This document shows positions 52,007 through 62,400 of a stretch of DNA of 64,000 nucleotides, piece after piece. Numbering within the stretch: position 1 is the stretch's first letter; the number at the start of each line of letters is the position of its first letter. Source of the DNA: Methylophilus glucosoxydans (GTDB lineage Bacteria; Pseudomonadota; Gammaproteobacteria; Burkholderiales; Methylophilaceae). The notes beneath the pieces were generated by a model, which saw only the letters and a list, made by a program, of their open reading frames with translations, ran no database searches and was not told the DNA's origin. The DNA lies in the NCBI RefSeq assembly GCF_042676145.1, contig NZ_JBHTJW010000002.1:1116001-1180000 (forward strand), in the 5' to 3' direction. Both the position numbers and the translations under genes were made by a program.

Positions 52007-52666
52007 ATGCAACAAACAAGCGAACAACTGGCCGCCAGACTGATTGCTCATCGTTATTTACCGCGTTCTGATGAAGTCATCAGGCGCGTGCTGTTCGACC
52101 TGGACTTTCGGGTCTCGCTCGAAAACAACCTCAAGGCCTGCGGTTTGCGCTTGCTGGATAATCCTTACGCCAGCCACGTGGCGGTGGGGCTGCACCAGGA
52201 CGCAGAACGTGCTGTGATGGATGATGGTCAGCAATGGCTGAGTAATAATATTGGGTTGCCCAAAGATACACTGGCCCTGACCGTGGTGCTGTGGGCCTTG
52301 ATTATCCTGCCCAAGCGCGAACGCCAGTTGGGGCGGGAAGCCGCACTGGAGTCACAAGGCGAGTTATTTGGCACGCTAGTCAAAGCCGAGCCGTCAGAGG
52401 AGTTGTCACGCGGCATCCCCGAAAACGTGTTGCTTGAGGATTTTGGCAAGTTGCTAGGCGGCAAAGGCCGTATCAGTAATTTTGCCTTGCCACAGTTATC
52501 GCGCCTGGGACTCATCGAACGCCGTAACAAGATTATTTACGAAGGTCCTTTACTCGACCTGGTGTTTGACTATGCCGAAATGGCCCCGCGCATCATCCAG
52601 GGCGCCCTGGGTGATCTGATCCGCGAACAGTCGCAGAGCGCTGGCGCGGGTCAGGCAACTTCTTAA
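52007..52666 (+). CDS. MksE-like subunit of an SMC complex
   Basis: A 219-residue soluble protein with strong SD AAGGAGG. The N-terminal part (EVIRRVLFDLDFRVSLENNL, then CGLRLLDNP) and the central VVLWALIILPKR segment are followed by a winged-helix-like end (FALPQLSRLGLIERRNKIIY) with an open beta hairpin. Size and position between the kleisin-like and SMC-like genes fit MksE/JetB (DUF4194-like). Similarity is at the level of pattern only. Confidence 0.6.
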   Translation: MQQTSEQLAARLIAHRYLPRSDEVIRRVLFDLDFRVSLENNLKACGLRLLDNPYASHVAVGLHQDAERAVMDDGQQWLSNNIGLPKDTLALTVVLWALIILPKRERQLGREAALESQGELFGTLVKAEPSEELSRGIPENVLLEDFGKLLGGKGRISNFALPQLSRLGLIERRNKIIYEGPLLDLVFDYAEMAPRIIQGALGDLIREQSQSAGAGQATS

Positions 52667-52698
52667 ATCAATGAACACACAGAAAGACGATCAATAAG

Positions 52699-55476
52699 AT
52701 GTTCAGGCTAAATCGACTGGAAGTCGTACATTGGGATTACTGGCAACGTTTTGTGGTGCCGCTGGATGCTTCCATTATTACCATTGTCGGGCCCAATGGC
52801 TCGGGCAAAACCACGCTGCTGGATGCCATGCGGACCTTGCTGGCGCTGGAATGCTCAGGCTCTGGTTCAGGGAAACGGGATTACAAGCGCTATGTGCGTC
52901 GCAACGGCGAAGATTTTTGCTGGTTGCTGGGCGTGGTAGACAACAGTCGCCCTGTCGGGAGCAGCAAGCGCCCATTCGGCATTCCGTTCATGCAGGACAA
53001 AATCACACTGGCTTGCCATATAGAGAAAAAAGGCGGTGACTGGGTACGGCATTACTGGGTGGCCGATGGTGAAGTGGCACTCAAGGACATGGCGCAACAG
53101 GGCCAGGAATTTGGGGTACGTGACTATCAGCGTCTGCTGCATGAGGCCGGATTGTCGCCCGCCATTGCCCGTGTGCTGTCACTGGAGCAAGGCCAGACCG
53201 ACAAGTTATGCGAATACAAGCCGCGCGAGTTGCTAGACCTGGTGTTTGATGTGTTTGGTGACAAAGAGATTCTGACCCGCTATCAGGAGGCCAGGCAGCA
53301 TCAGCGGGCCACCGAACAGGAGTTGCAATACACACAAAATAACCTGAAGGCGTTGGAACACAGCCTGCAAACCCAGGAGCAGCGTGTGAACCGCTATCTG
53401 GAATGGCAGCAGCTGACCCAGGAGCAGGCCTTGCTGGTGGATGAGGTGAAACCCCGGCTGGAGTTTTACCAGTTGCAGGAAGAAGCGGAGCGTGCAGCCC
53501 GCAGTCTGGATGCCAACCGTAAAGAGCGTGAAGGTCTGCAGGCAGACCTGTCGGCCAAGACCAGTGAACTGGACTATCACAAAACCCAGGCCGAGCATTT
53601 GCAGAGCCAGCAGCAAGCCACGCGTCTGCATGAAGCCGACTTGAGCCAGCAGGTTAACCAGCTCAACAAGGAAGAGGGCAAGCTGGAAGCGGTCCTCGAG
53701 CAGAAGAAGCAGCTTGAAGCACAAGCGGCATTGAGTGCCGACGTGGTGCAAGCAACGACCGAGCTGGGGCAGCTTGAGCAGCAGCGTAGTGCCTTGCAAA
53801 ACCGGTTATGGGCCAAACAGCAGCAGCAGCAGCAATGGCAACATACCCTGGAAAACCTGAGCAGCGGGCGCCGGGCAGATCCACACGAAGTGACGGAGTT
53901 CAGGCAGGCGCTGAGTAAGGCTAATATTGCGCATGACACACTGGCCGATATTCTGGAAGTGACGGATGCCGGTTGGCAAACAGCCGTTGAGGCGGTATTG
54001 GCACCGTTTGCGCATGTCATCATGCTGCACAGTGAAAAACAGGCCGAGACGGCCTTTGCGCTGGGTGAAAGTCTGAAGTATCGTCACCTGATTGTGCCGG
54101 AAAGACAGTTGGCCGGTTTGCCGCCCAAAGGCTCCTTGCTGGAAGTGATTAAACTCAAACAACCGGTGGCGCCCTGGATGCTGGCGATGCTGGAACGCAC
54201 GCAACGGGTGGAGGATACTGCCGCCGGCGTTGCCTTGCCACGCGGTGAGGACTGGGTGACACGTCAGGGCTACTTGCGTGAGCGTCGTGGTGGCCGGCAT
54301 GCGGCCCCGAATGAACCCAGGTTTGGTAAAGCCAGGCTGGACAGCTTGCGCCATAACCTGCAACAGATCGAAACCGAGATCAATGCCTTGCAGGATGAAC
54401 TGCATCCGTTGCGGCAGCAGATTCAAACCCTCAAAAATGCGCTGGCCGGGGTCGATGCAGCCGCACAACTGGCGGCACGTGCCGAGCAGTTTGCCAGCGT
54501 TGAGCGGCAGTATGCGGACGTCAAGGCACAACGGCAGGCGGTCGGCGAGAAGTTGTATGAAGTGTCGCAACTGAATACACAGCTGGAGGAACGTATCCGC
54601 GAGTCTATCCGTGCTCAGGAAAGCATACGCAACAAGATTGCCCAGTTGCAAAAAGACATTGTCGATAAAGAAAACCGGGAAGGCTGGGCTGAACAAGAGC
54701 GTCGGTTGGAGCGTATCCGTCACGACCAGCAGAAATTGCCCGCAGATTGGCAGGAAACTGCGGCCAACAAGCAGTTGCTCGAAAAGTGGGAGAGCCCACG
54801 CTTGGTGGATATTCAAATTGAACAGATAGCCAAGCGACTGGAAACGCAAAGTTGGGAGACCGACCCTTATGTAATCGCCATGCGCGACAAGATGCAGGCG
54901 GATTACCTGACGCAAAAAGAGGATGTTGAAAGCCGCGAACGTGACAACCGCGCTGCACAAACGCAAACCGAACATGCCCGTGAAGCCTATATTGGCCGCT
55001 TGCGTTACTCGGTGAGCAAGTACAGCAAAAACCTTAAAGAGCTGGCCAAAATGGCCGATGTCGACGTCGATTGTGCGCCGGTCGCGCTGGAGGCAGATGA
55101 TCTGACCTTGTCACAAGCTGGGCTCGAAGTGCGGTTTGGCTTTGACGACAAAGGCTTGTCTGGCATGAATGATGGGGATGCTTCTGGCGGTCAGCAGGTC
55201 ATGAAGTCACTGATTTTGCTGGTGGCGCTGATGATGGAAGAAACCCGGCCAGGTGGGTTTGTCTTTATTGACGAGCCGTTTGCACACCTGGATATTTTCA
55301 ACATCAAGCGCGTGGCCAGGTTCCTGCAGGCGACCAAGGCACAATACCTGCTCACGACGCCGGTGACCCATAACGTCGATGTGTATGACCCTTCGATGTT
55401 GACGCTGGTCACCGCCAAGAAGCAGGCGAATGCCGGCTGGGCGCCGCGGGTTGGCGTGCTGGTGCGCGAGCATTAG
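52699..55476 (+). CDS. SMC-family ATPase (MksB-like)
   Basis: A 925-residue SMC protein. Walker A GPNGSGKTT is at residues 31-39. A first coiled coil spans about 192-390, a genuine hinge follows at about 405-530 (ADILEVTDAGWQTAVEAVL, with a globular GGRHAAP region), and a second coil runs about 545-770. The C-terminal head has signature SGGQ (about 829-832), Walker B FVFIDEP (about 854-860) and a D-loop HLD. The arms are short compared with Smc or MukB, as in MksB. It probably compacts or segregates DNA, or recognises foreign circular DNA as Wadjet JetC does. A 32-bp gap separates it from the MksE-like gene. Confidence 0.75.
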   Translation: MFRLNRLEVVHWDYWQRFVVPLDASIITIVGPNGSGKTTLLDAMRTLLALECSGSGSGKRDYKRYVRRNGEDFCWLLGVVDNSRPVGSSKRPFGIPFMQDKITLACHIEKKGGDWVRHYWVADGEVALKDMAQQGQEFGVRDYQRLLHEAGLSPAIARVLSLEQGQTDKLCEYKPRELLDLVFDVFGDKEILTRYQEARQHQRATEQELQYTQNNLKALEHSLQTQEQRVNRYLEWQQLTQEQALLVDEVKPRLEFYQLQEEAERAARSLDANRKEREGLQADLSAKTSELDYHKTQAEHLQSQQQATRLHEADLSQQVNQLNKEEGKLEAVLEQKKQLEAQAALSADVVQATTELGQLEQQRSALQNRLWAKQQQQQQWQHTLENLSSGRRADPHEVTEFRQALSKANIAHDTLADILEVTDAGWQTAVEAVLAPFAHVIMLHSEKQAETAFALGESLKYRHLIVPERQLAGLPPKGSLLEVIKLKQPVAPWMLAMLERTQRVEDTAAGVALPRGEDWVTRQGYLRERRGGRHAAPNEPRFGKARLDSLRHNLQQIETEINALQDELHPLRQQIQTLKNALAGVDAAAQLAARAEQFASVERQYADVKAQRQAVGEKLYEVSQLNTQLEERIRESIRAQESIRNKIAQLQKDIVDKENREGWAEQERRLERIRHDQQKLPADWQETAANKQLLEKWESPRLVDIQIEQIAKRLETQSWETDPYVIAMRDKMQADYLTQKEDVESRERDNRAAQTQTEHAREAYIGRLRYSVSKYSKNLKELAKMADVDVDCAPVALEADDLTLSQAGLEVRFGFDDKGLSGMNDGDASGGQQVMKSLILLVALMMEETRPGGFVFIDEPFAHLDIFNIKRVARFLQATKAQYLLTTPVTHNVDVYDPSMLTLVTAKKQANAGWAPRVGVLVREH

Positions 55477-55480
55477 TCTC

Positions 55481-55513
55481 CGATTGTCCGGTCATGCCCG
55501 GGCCGGACAATCG
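55481..55513 (+). other. Inverted repeat after the SMC gene
   Basis: CGATTGTCCGG (55481-55491) is perfectly matched by CCGGACAATCG (55503-55513) around eleven bases, 5 bp after the SMC stop. No T-run follows, so it may be an mRNA 3' end stabiliser, a rho-associated end or a binding site, not an intrinsic terminator. Confidence 0.5.
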
Positions 55514-55609
55514 CCATTCGATACAAACCGCTACATTACGATACACCGTTGCCGTTATGCCGCGCTTACAATGGCCTGGTGATGATGACATCAAGCAGGA
55601 GGTGGCGAC

Positions 55610-55912
55610 ATGGCGAGTATTCTTTGTACTGTGAGTGCGCAAATCACACAAAACATCTTTTCGCGCATCGATTTGGAACACTGCGGCTTTTTGGATCAGC
55701 GTGCCTTGCAGCGCGCGTTGAAAGACCTCAGTCAAGCAGAGGTGCGCAGTCTGCTCCACAGGTTAGACCAGGATGGGGATGACCGCATTTCCCCTTATGA
55801 ACTCAATCTGGCGATTATCGACTGGTTGAGTCAGACGCAACTGCAGTCCAGGCAGGCACCGGTCAGTCCCCTGTTTGCCCGATTGGTCAGTGATTACGGT
55901 CCTGCGCACTAA
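55610..55912 (+). CDS. EF-hand calcium-binding protein, small cytoplasmic
   Basis: A 100-residue protein with SD AGGAGG. The loop DQDGDDRISPYE (about residues 60-71) satisfies the EF-hand pattern D-x-D-x-D-x-x-I-x-x-x-E. An upstream degenerate hand (DLEHCGFLDQRALQRAL) pairs with it, as EF-hands usually do, but its second Asp position is Cys. No signal peptide is seen. Function unknown; calcium sensing or buffering is the expectation from the motif. Confidence 0.75.
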   Translation: MASILCTVSAQITQNIFSRIDLEHCGFLDQRALQRALKDLSQAEVRSLLHRLDQDGDDRISPYELNLAIIDWLSQTQLQSRQAPVSPLFARLVSDYGPAH

Positions 55913-55943
55913 TCTGTTTGCAGCAGGCGCATAGCAGCCGTTT

Positions 55944-56324
55944 TTAAGCCTCTACCTGGCCGCAATACAGCCAGCGCCCGTCTAGATATTCAAAACGGCT
56001 GTGTTCAGTCATGGTCGTCTTCTTTTGCTGACCACTTTGATAAGTCGCCACAAAAGTGACTTCAGCATGGGTGGCATCCTGTTGGTGATGTGCAAGCACC
56101 TCGAGTTTTAACCATTTAATTCCCTGCAAATCTGCTTGTGTCAGGCTATTCGGCCGTGTCTCAGTGTGCCAGGTTTGTAAAATATAGTCAGGCAATCTGA
56201 GGGCATAAGCGCTGTAGCGAGAGCGCATCAGGCGCTCGGCATCGGGGGCGGGTAAGCCTTGGTGTAAAGGCTGGCAGCAGGCTGCATAAGCATTTCCGCT
56301 GTAACAAGGGCAGGCATGTTTCAA
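55944..56324 (-). CDS. YchJ-family SEC-C zinc-motif protein
   Basis: A 126-residue protein. The N-terminal SEC-C-like zinc motif CPCYSGNAYAACC and RLMRSRYSAYALRLPDYIL fit YchJ (UPF0225). The second half (VTFVATYQSG, WLYCGQV) is an NTF2-like fold. Start is TTG at 56324 behind AGGAT; no ATG fits the family's first motif. Role unknown. It is convergent with the EF-hand gene. Confidence 0.85.
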   Translation of the reverse strand: MKHACPCYSGNAYAACCQPLHQGLPAPDAERLMRSRYSAYALRLPDYILQTWHTETRPNSLTQADLQGIKWLKLEVLAHHQQDATHAEVTFVATYQSGQQKKTTMTEHSRFEYLDGRWLYCGQVEA

Positions 56325-56602
56325 ATTTGGGTATCCTGGTAAGTAAAATACATTCAGCCGTGATCAGCACTGAATGCTGTTTTAAAATGTTTAAATCTGT
56401 TTACTCGTTTGAGAGAAGATTCTAAACTATCGCCCACTCAGGTGTCCTATGCATATTTTTAATTTTCTCCCCGCAAACCGCCGACCATGTTTATGTCGCT
56501 GCAATCCTCTGCATGGACACGCTTTCAATCTATCCCCGCTGGTTGCCCCTGTTCTTCAGCATCCTTGAACATCCCTTTGGTTATTTATGCACAAAAAACG
56601 GA

Positions 56603-56631
56603 TTGATTGGATGAAGCACGTGAGGTATACG
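56603..56631 (+). promoter_or_regulatory. Candidate sigma-70 promoter of the RND operon
   Basis: TTGATT (56603-56608) and TATACG (56626-56631) are spaced 17 bases and match 4 of 6 each. It would start transcription near 56638 and rule out start codons before that. The remaining bases from 56325 to 56602 hold no gene, repeat or regulator I can support. Confidence 0.35.
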
Positions 56632-56672
56632 CGGCTTGGCTCTGTCTGGTTATCCTTGAGGGTTGTTGTGTA

Positions 56673-58250
56673 ATGGGGCTGGATATACTGATGCACAGCG
56701 TGCGTTTGATCCGTCAGTCAGCTCGACTGGTGCGACTTCTGGCACGCTGGCAGATGGCCAGGGCGGGTACAGTCTCAACGCTAGTCTCAGGCATGCGCAC
56801 GACGATGGTGAGTGTGCTGGTGGCGGTCAGCTTGAGTGCGTGCCTTCATACAGAGATGCCTGCACTGGATACGCCAGCACCGGCTCAGTGGCGTCAGGCG
56901 CACACTACATCGGCCACGCAACTGTCAGCGGCCGAAACAGCGTGGTGGCTTGCATTCAAGGATCCACTGCTAAACCAGCTCATGCAAACCGCCCTCAAGC
57001 AAAATCTAACGCTACAGCAAGCCAGTGAGCGGATTAGCTATGCCCGTTCTTTGCAGGCACATGAGCTGGCGACCGAAAAACCGCAGCTCAGTTTATATGC
57101 CGGTCCGAATAGCCTTTCGCGCATGCTTGCAGTGGGGAATAGCTCCTCCGGTCAATCGCGCCATGCCGCTTCCGGGGCATTTCTGGCTGGCTTTGACCTG
57201 ATTTGGGAGCTGCCTATCTTTGGCCAGGGCGCCGGTCAGCGGCAAATTACGCAGGCTGATTTACAAATTGCAGAGGCAGACGTCTCCAGCAGGCAATTGT
57301 CATTAGCGGCTGAATTGGTCCGCGTTTACGCTGAGCTGGATGCAGCTGTCCAGCGTGAAAAACAGCTGGCACTCGCCGAAGCGGGATATGCCAACTTGCG
57401 GACACTGTCGAATAAAGGCGTGAGCGGTGGGTTTACTTCTCCAGAAACTGCTGAGTCGTTTATGACGGAAGTTCAGGGTGCCCAGCGCATGCGCAGGCAA
57501 AACCGCCTTAACCAGGAAATGGCCTTGCAAAGACTGGCTGTGCTCTGTGGCCAGGCGGAACCAGCTGAGGCTTGGTTGACAGAATTACAGTCACGTCCGG
57601 CTGGCAAGCTTGCCGAGGATGTGCAATCCATCTCGTTACCAATGCGCGTCCCTGCAGAAATTATCCGCCAGCGTCCAGATATCAAGATGGCAGAGTCACA
57701 GGTATTGAAAGCAACCGGGGCGTTGGGTATCGCCAAATCTGACCTGTATCCAAAATTATCTATTGAGGGCGCTCTGATGGTTGCAGGGCGGGTGACGGGT
57801 GAAAGCTTGAGGCACACTGGATCATTGACCTATATTGCCCCTTCTATCAATATCCCCCTGCTGGATTGGGGGTTAAGACGGGAAGTGGTAAATCAGCGTG
57901 AGTCGCAACTGCGGGAGGCATTGCTGGCTTACAAGGAGGCTGTATTACTGGCAATTGAAGAAACTGAAAATGCGCTGGTGAATTTTAATGAAAGCCGAGC
58001 ACAGCTACTGGCGGAAGAGCAAGCTTTGAGCCGGTGGCAGGCACAGTCTGCCAAGTTACAACGTGCGGTGGATGTCGGCTATCTGAGCAAGATGGATGTA
58101 TTCAAGCAGGATATGCGAAACCAGCAGACCTTATTACAATATATAGACGCCAAACAGGCCTGGATGAGGGGGTATGCTTTTGCAAATAAAGCGCTCTCCG
58201 GGACTGTCAGTCTGAATCCTGATCAACAGGCTACGGAAAATACACAATAA
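56673..58250 (+). CDS. RND efflux outer-membrane factor, NodT/TolC-type lipoprotein
   Basis: The channel component of a tripartite pump. The lipobox VSLSAC and the two outer-membrane-efflux-protein repeats (AETAWWLAFKDPLLNQLMQTAL, then SEIQRPDI-like IIRQRPDIKMAESQ and LYPKLSIEGAL) are clear. Start is uncertain: the ATG 56673 has GAGGG ten bases upstream but leaves a 40-residue Arg-rich lead, while ATG 56793 (MRTTMVSVLVAVSLSAC) gives a typical short lipoprotein signal without a strong SD. First of three genes with near-zero spacing. Confidence 0.85.
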   Translation: MGLDILMHSVRLIRQSARLVRLLARWQMARAGTVSTLVSGMRTTMVSVLVAVSLSACLHTEMPALDTPAPAQWRQAHTTSATQLSAAETAWWLAFKDPLLNQLMQTALKQNLTLQQASERISYARSLQAHELATEKPQLSLYAGPNSLSRMLAVGNSSSGQSRHAASGAFLAGFDLIWELPIFGQGAGQRQITQADLQIAEADVSSRQLSLAAELVRVYAELDAAVQREKQLALAEAGYANLRTLSNKGVSGGFTSPETAESFMTEVQGAQRMRRQNRLNQEMALQRLAVLCGQAEPAEAWLTELQSRPAGKLAEDVQSISLPMRVPAEIIRQRPDIKMAESQVLKATGALGIAKSDLYPKLSIEGALMVAGRVTGESLRHTGSLTYIAPSINIPLLDWGLRREVVNQRESQLREALLAYKEAVLLAIEETENALVNFNESRAQLLAEEQALSRWQAQSAKLQRAVDVGYLSKMDVFKQDMRNQQTLLQYIDAKQAWMRGYAFANKALSGTVSLNPDQQATENTQ

Positions 58251-58257
58251 GGTACGA

Positions 58258-59460
58258 ATGAACAATCGGCTCATCGATCAATTGCCCCTGTTTTTGCGCA
58301 CACGCATGGCCTTAGCCATTGTGGTGCTGACCTCGATCTTGATGGTCTGGCACTTTAGCACGCACTCAGAATCTGCCAGACCCAGCAATGCAGGACTGAC
58401 GGTGACAGCTATCACCGTGGAAAACAAACCGCTCAATTCGACATTGGAGTTGTTTGGTAAAGTGGTTGCGCAGGAGCAGGTACCGGTGTACGCGGACATG
58501 ATGCAAGGCCGGATTACCAAAGTGTTAGTTGACGAGGGCGATCACGTCAAGGCCGGTCAGCAACTGGCGGTGGTGGATACCCAATTGGCCAAAGTGCAAC
58601 GGGTACAATCGCTTGCCAGCAAGCAGCGGGCGATTGTGGCGTTTAGTGAAGCGGAAGCGGCGCTCGATGATGCCAAGAAAACGCTTGACCAGGCGCGGAC
58701 TGAACGCGTCCGCGGTGAAAAAGTCGCAGAGGATGGGCTGATTTCAAAAGAATTACTGGAGCAACGTATCCAAACCGAACAGGCCGCAGAGAGCAAGCTT
58801 AACACGGCCCGCAACCGTTTAAGGATGGCCTTATCCGATCTGTTGTCAGCCAATGCGCAGGTGGATGAAGCGGATCTCAAAATCAAACAGGCAGAGTTGG
58901 TGGCCCCGGTGTCAGGGCTGGTGATTCAAAGAAATGCGGTCGTTGGCCAATTGCTCAGTCAAACCAATCAATCCCAGTTTTTACTGGCCAAAGATGGCAC
59001 GCTCGAGGTCGACATCGAAACCAGCGTTGAGGTGGCTGCGTCCTTAACGCATGGCATGCCAGTGCAGGTGAAAATCAAGGATGCAGAACGAAGCTATGCT
59101 GGCCATATCCGTAAAAAAGGCATCATGGTGCACGATGAAAACCAGATGTTGCATCTCAAAGTTGCTTTTTCCAAAGCCCCGGCGCTGAGCCCAGGACAAG
59201 CCGCCACCGTGCTGGTCACCCTGCCGCAACGCAATGCCATCCGTGTGCCAGATAGCGCCATTGCCGTAGAAGGCGACCAGTATTATGTCTACAGCGTCGA
59301 GCAAGGACATGCCAAGCGCATTGCCGTTACTATCGGGCAGCGTTTGGATGGGGAAGTGGAGATACTGTCCGGGGTCAGCCCTGGCATGCGCCTCATTGAT
59401 AAATTTGCCGGGTTTATCCGCGAAGGTGAACCAGTCAACGTCATTGCGGCAGTACACTAA
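58258..59460 (+). CDS. RND efflux periplasmic adaptor (MFP) subunit
   Basis: A 400-residue HlyD/AcrA-type adaptor. One N-terminal membrane helix (about 17-34), the lipoyl half motifs GRITKVLVDEGDHVKAGQQLAVV and LVAPVSGLVIQRNAVVGQ, a helical hairpin between them (residues about 110-205), and a C-terminal beta-barrel. It links the RND pump to the outer-membrane channel. No lipobox, so it is anchored by the helix. Stop directly abuts the pump gene. Confidence 0.92.
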   Translation: MNNRLIDQLPLFLRTRMALAIVVLTSILMVWHFSTHSESARPSNAGLTVTAITVENKPLNSTLELFGKVVAQEQVPVYADMMQGRITKVLVDEGDHVKAGQQLAVVDTQLAKVQRVQSLASKQRAIVAFSEAEAALDDAKKTLDQARTERVRGEKVAEDGLISKELLEQRIQTEQAAESKLNTARNRLRMALSDLLSANAQVDEADLKIKQAELVAPVSGLVIQRNAVVGQLLSQTNQSQFLLAKDGTLEVDIETSVEVAASLTHGMPVQVKIKDAERSYAGHIRKKGIMVHDENQMLHLKVAFSKAPALSPGQAATVLVTLPQRNAIRVPDSAIAVEGDQYYVYSVEQGHAKRIAVTIGQRLDGEVEILSGVSPGMRLIDKFAGFIREGEPVNVIAAVH

Positions 59461-62400
59461 GTGAAATTAAAGCTTTCTTCCTGGGCGATCGCCAACCCTT
59501 TGCTGATTGCCTTGGCGACCTTCATCCTGCTTGTTTGGGGCGCGGATTGTTTCCATCGTTTGCCGGTAAACGGCATGCCCACGGTCAGAATTCCAGTGGT
59601 CTCGGTATCGATTGCGTTGCCGGGCGCCTCCTCCTCAACCATTGAGCGGCAGGTGACCATCCCGGTAGAAAATGCCGTGGCCAATATCCCGAATATCAAG
59701 CATGTCACGTCCTATATCGAAAACGGCGTCTCGGTCACGCAGATTGAGTTTCGATATGGCACCAATATCCGTACTGTGTTGTCACTGGTGCGCGAGAAAG
59801 TTGCCAGCCTACGCCGTCAATGGTCCAGCGATGTTGGAGAACCCCTGATCCAGCAGTCCGAAGATGACAATACGCCATTAATGACCTATGCCTTTCAATC
59901 CGGCACGCTTTCACTGCCCTCGCTGACACAACAGGTAGACAAAGGCCTGGTCAGCGCTTTAATGGCGGTGGAGGGCGTGGAGAAAATTGAACGCCAGGGC
60001 GGCTATGACCGTGAAATTCACATTGAGCTGTTACCGGAGAAGCTATATGCACTGGGTGTCAGTGCCGCCACGGTGAATAAGCAAATACAGGCCTATATTG
60101 CGCAGGCTCCGGCTGGGCAGTTTAGCCTGGGCAGCAAACAGACATCGCTACGCGTGCAAGGTGATCCGCAGTCCGTGGATGCCCTGGCGCATCTGGAAAT
60201 TGCTGTGGGAGAGCATCGCTATGTCACCTTGTCCAGCCTCGGCAATCTGCTTGATACCTTCAAACCTGCCCAGCAATTAACGCGGCTTAATCGTCAGCCA
60301 GCCATTGGTATTGCGATTTATAGAACGGCGAAAGCAGATGAATTAAAAGTCGCAGAGGCGATTGAGCAGGCCATACAGCGCTGGCAACAGACGCAGCCGC
60401 ATATCCAGGCCGATCGGGTGCAGACGCAGATCGACTTTACCAAAAAAACGTATTTTTCTGCCATGATGTCCTTTTTGGAAGGCGTGTTGTTGGCAGGTTT
60501 GGTGGTGTACGCCTTTTTGCGCTCCACCCGTGCCACCCTGATTGCCGCCATTGCCATTCCCCTCTCTGTGATCCCGACGTTTATTGTCATGCACTGGCTG
60601 GGGTTTTCCTTGAACTTGGTCAGCATGCTCGCCCTGTCACTGGTGTCGGGGGTCTTGGTGGATGATGCGATTGTCGAGATTGAAAACATTATCCGCCATA
60701 TGGAAACCGGCCAAGCGCCTTATCCAGCCGCCATGCGCGCGGCGGATGAAATTGGCCTGGCCGTGATTGCCACCAGCTTTGCCATTATTGCCGTCTTTGT
60801 CCCGGTCAGTTTTATGGGCGGGCTGGTAGGCCAGTATTTCATTCAATTTGGCATCACGGTCGCAACGGCGACTTTTTTCTCCTTATTGGTCGCACGTTTC
60901 ATCACACCGGTGATGGCCGCCTACTTTCTAAAGTCGACTCCGCCAGTGGCACAGCAAGGCCGCTGGTATCACTTTTATCAAGGATGGTTGGAACAGTCGC
61001 TCAAGCATAGACGGATCAGCCTGTTGCTGGTGGGGCTGTTACTGCTGCTTTCGGCCAGTCTGTTATTGATCTTGCCAGCAGACTTTATGCCGCAAGAAGA
61101 TAAAGCCTTTTTCATGTTGCAGGTGGAGCTGCCTGCGGAAGCACAGTTAAAACAAACCGATGCTGCGATTGAGCAGGTGACTGAAGCCTTGCTAAGCAAG
61201 CCTGAGGTTAGCAGCGTGTATTCCTGGATTGGTGGACGTGACGCCGAGACCATGGTTGCAGGACAAGTCAATCGCGCGACCATGATAGTCAAGCTGGTGG
61301 CGCGGTCACAGCGCAACATCGGTGTCGATCAGTTCAAGCTGCAAGCGTTATATGAGTTGCGCCGCGTACCCAATGTGAGATTGAGTGCCTTAAATGAAAA
61401 TGGCAGCAAGGCTTTTGGTCTGGTATTAACCGGGCATGACTCGCAACGTTTGTACCGCACTGCGTTGGCACTGGAACATGACATGCGCAAACTGCCGGCG
61501 TTTTCTAACGTGTTGTCCACGGTGCCGGCCATGAAAAGCAATCTGGTGGTGACGCCCAAGCCGCATGAAGCAGCGCGCCTGGGCGTCACCACCAGTGCGA
61601 TTGCCGAGGAGCTGCAGATCGCCTTGAAAGGCGGCAGTGAAGAGCAACTGGCACATGTGTTGCTGGATAATCAGTCCGTCCCGGTCCGCTGTGCTGTCAG
61701 AGTGCCTGAACAGTCTGCGCTGGCATTCTTGCGTCAGCTGCCGGTGACGACCAATACCCAGCAGATTGTCGCGCTGGATGCTGTGGCCAATTTGTCATTG
61801 ATGCATGACTATGCCAGCATCACGCGCTATGACCGTATGCCGCAAATCGTCATTTCTGCTGATCTGAATGGCATTTCCTTGGGCGATGCGATGCAGACGG
61901 TACTGCAATTGCCGACCCTGCAGCAGTTGCCTGCGGGCATCAGCCTCAGTGAAACTGGCGATTCCGAAATGCTGAGTGAAATGTTCAGTACCTTTAGCAT
62001 GGCCATGCTGAGCGGCTTGTTCCTGGTATGGATGGTGTTGGTACTGCTGTTCAGAAAGCTCTTGCAGCCCTTTACCATCATGATGGCCTTGCCCTTATCC
62101 ATCTGTGGCGCGCTATTGGCGCTGGCGCTCACCCATCAGGCGCTTTCTCTGCCTGCAGTGATCGGCATCCTCATGTTGATGGGCATCGTCGGCAAAAATG
62201 GCATCCTTATTGTCGACGCCATCATTGAATGCCGCTCCGCAGGCTTGTCCAGAGTTGAGGCGATCATTGCCGCCTGCCAGCAGCGTAGCCGACCGATTAT
62301 CATGACCACGATTGCCATGATTGCGGGCATGCTGCCAGTGATCATCGGCGCCGGGGCGGGGACTGGATTCCGTACGCCCATGGCTTATGCGCTGATAGGG

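Noticed and set aside
53818..53838. A CAG triplet run in the SMC gene
   Set aside because: It encodes a Gln-rich stretch of the coiled coil; short and in frame, not a distinct element.
53806..54975. A 389-codon minus-strand ORF inside the SMC gene
   Set aside because: It is a mirror of the SMC coding frame, with no family motif or SD; the plus-strand protein has ATPase and hinge motifs.
50734..55476. Calling the SMC operon a complete Wadjet defence system
   Set aside because: No JetD-like nuclease is present and the setting after prfB is housekeeping-like, so a condensin reading is at least as likely.
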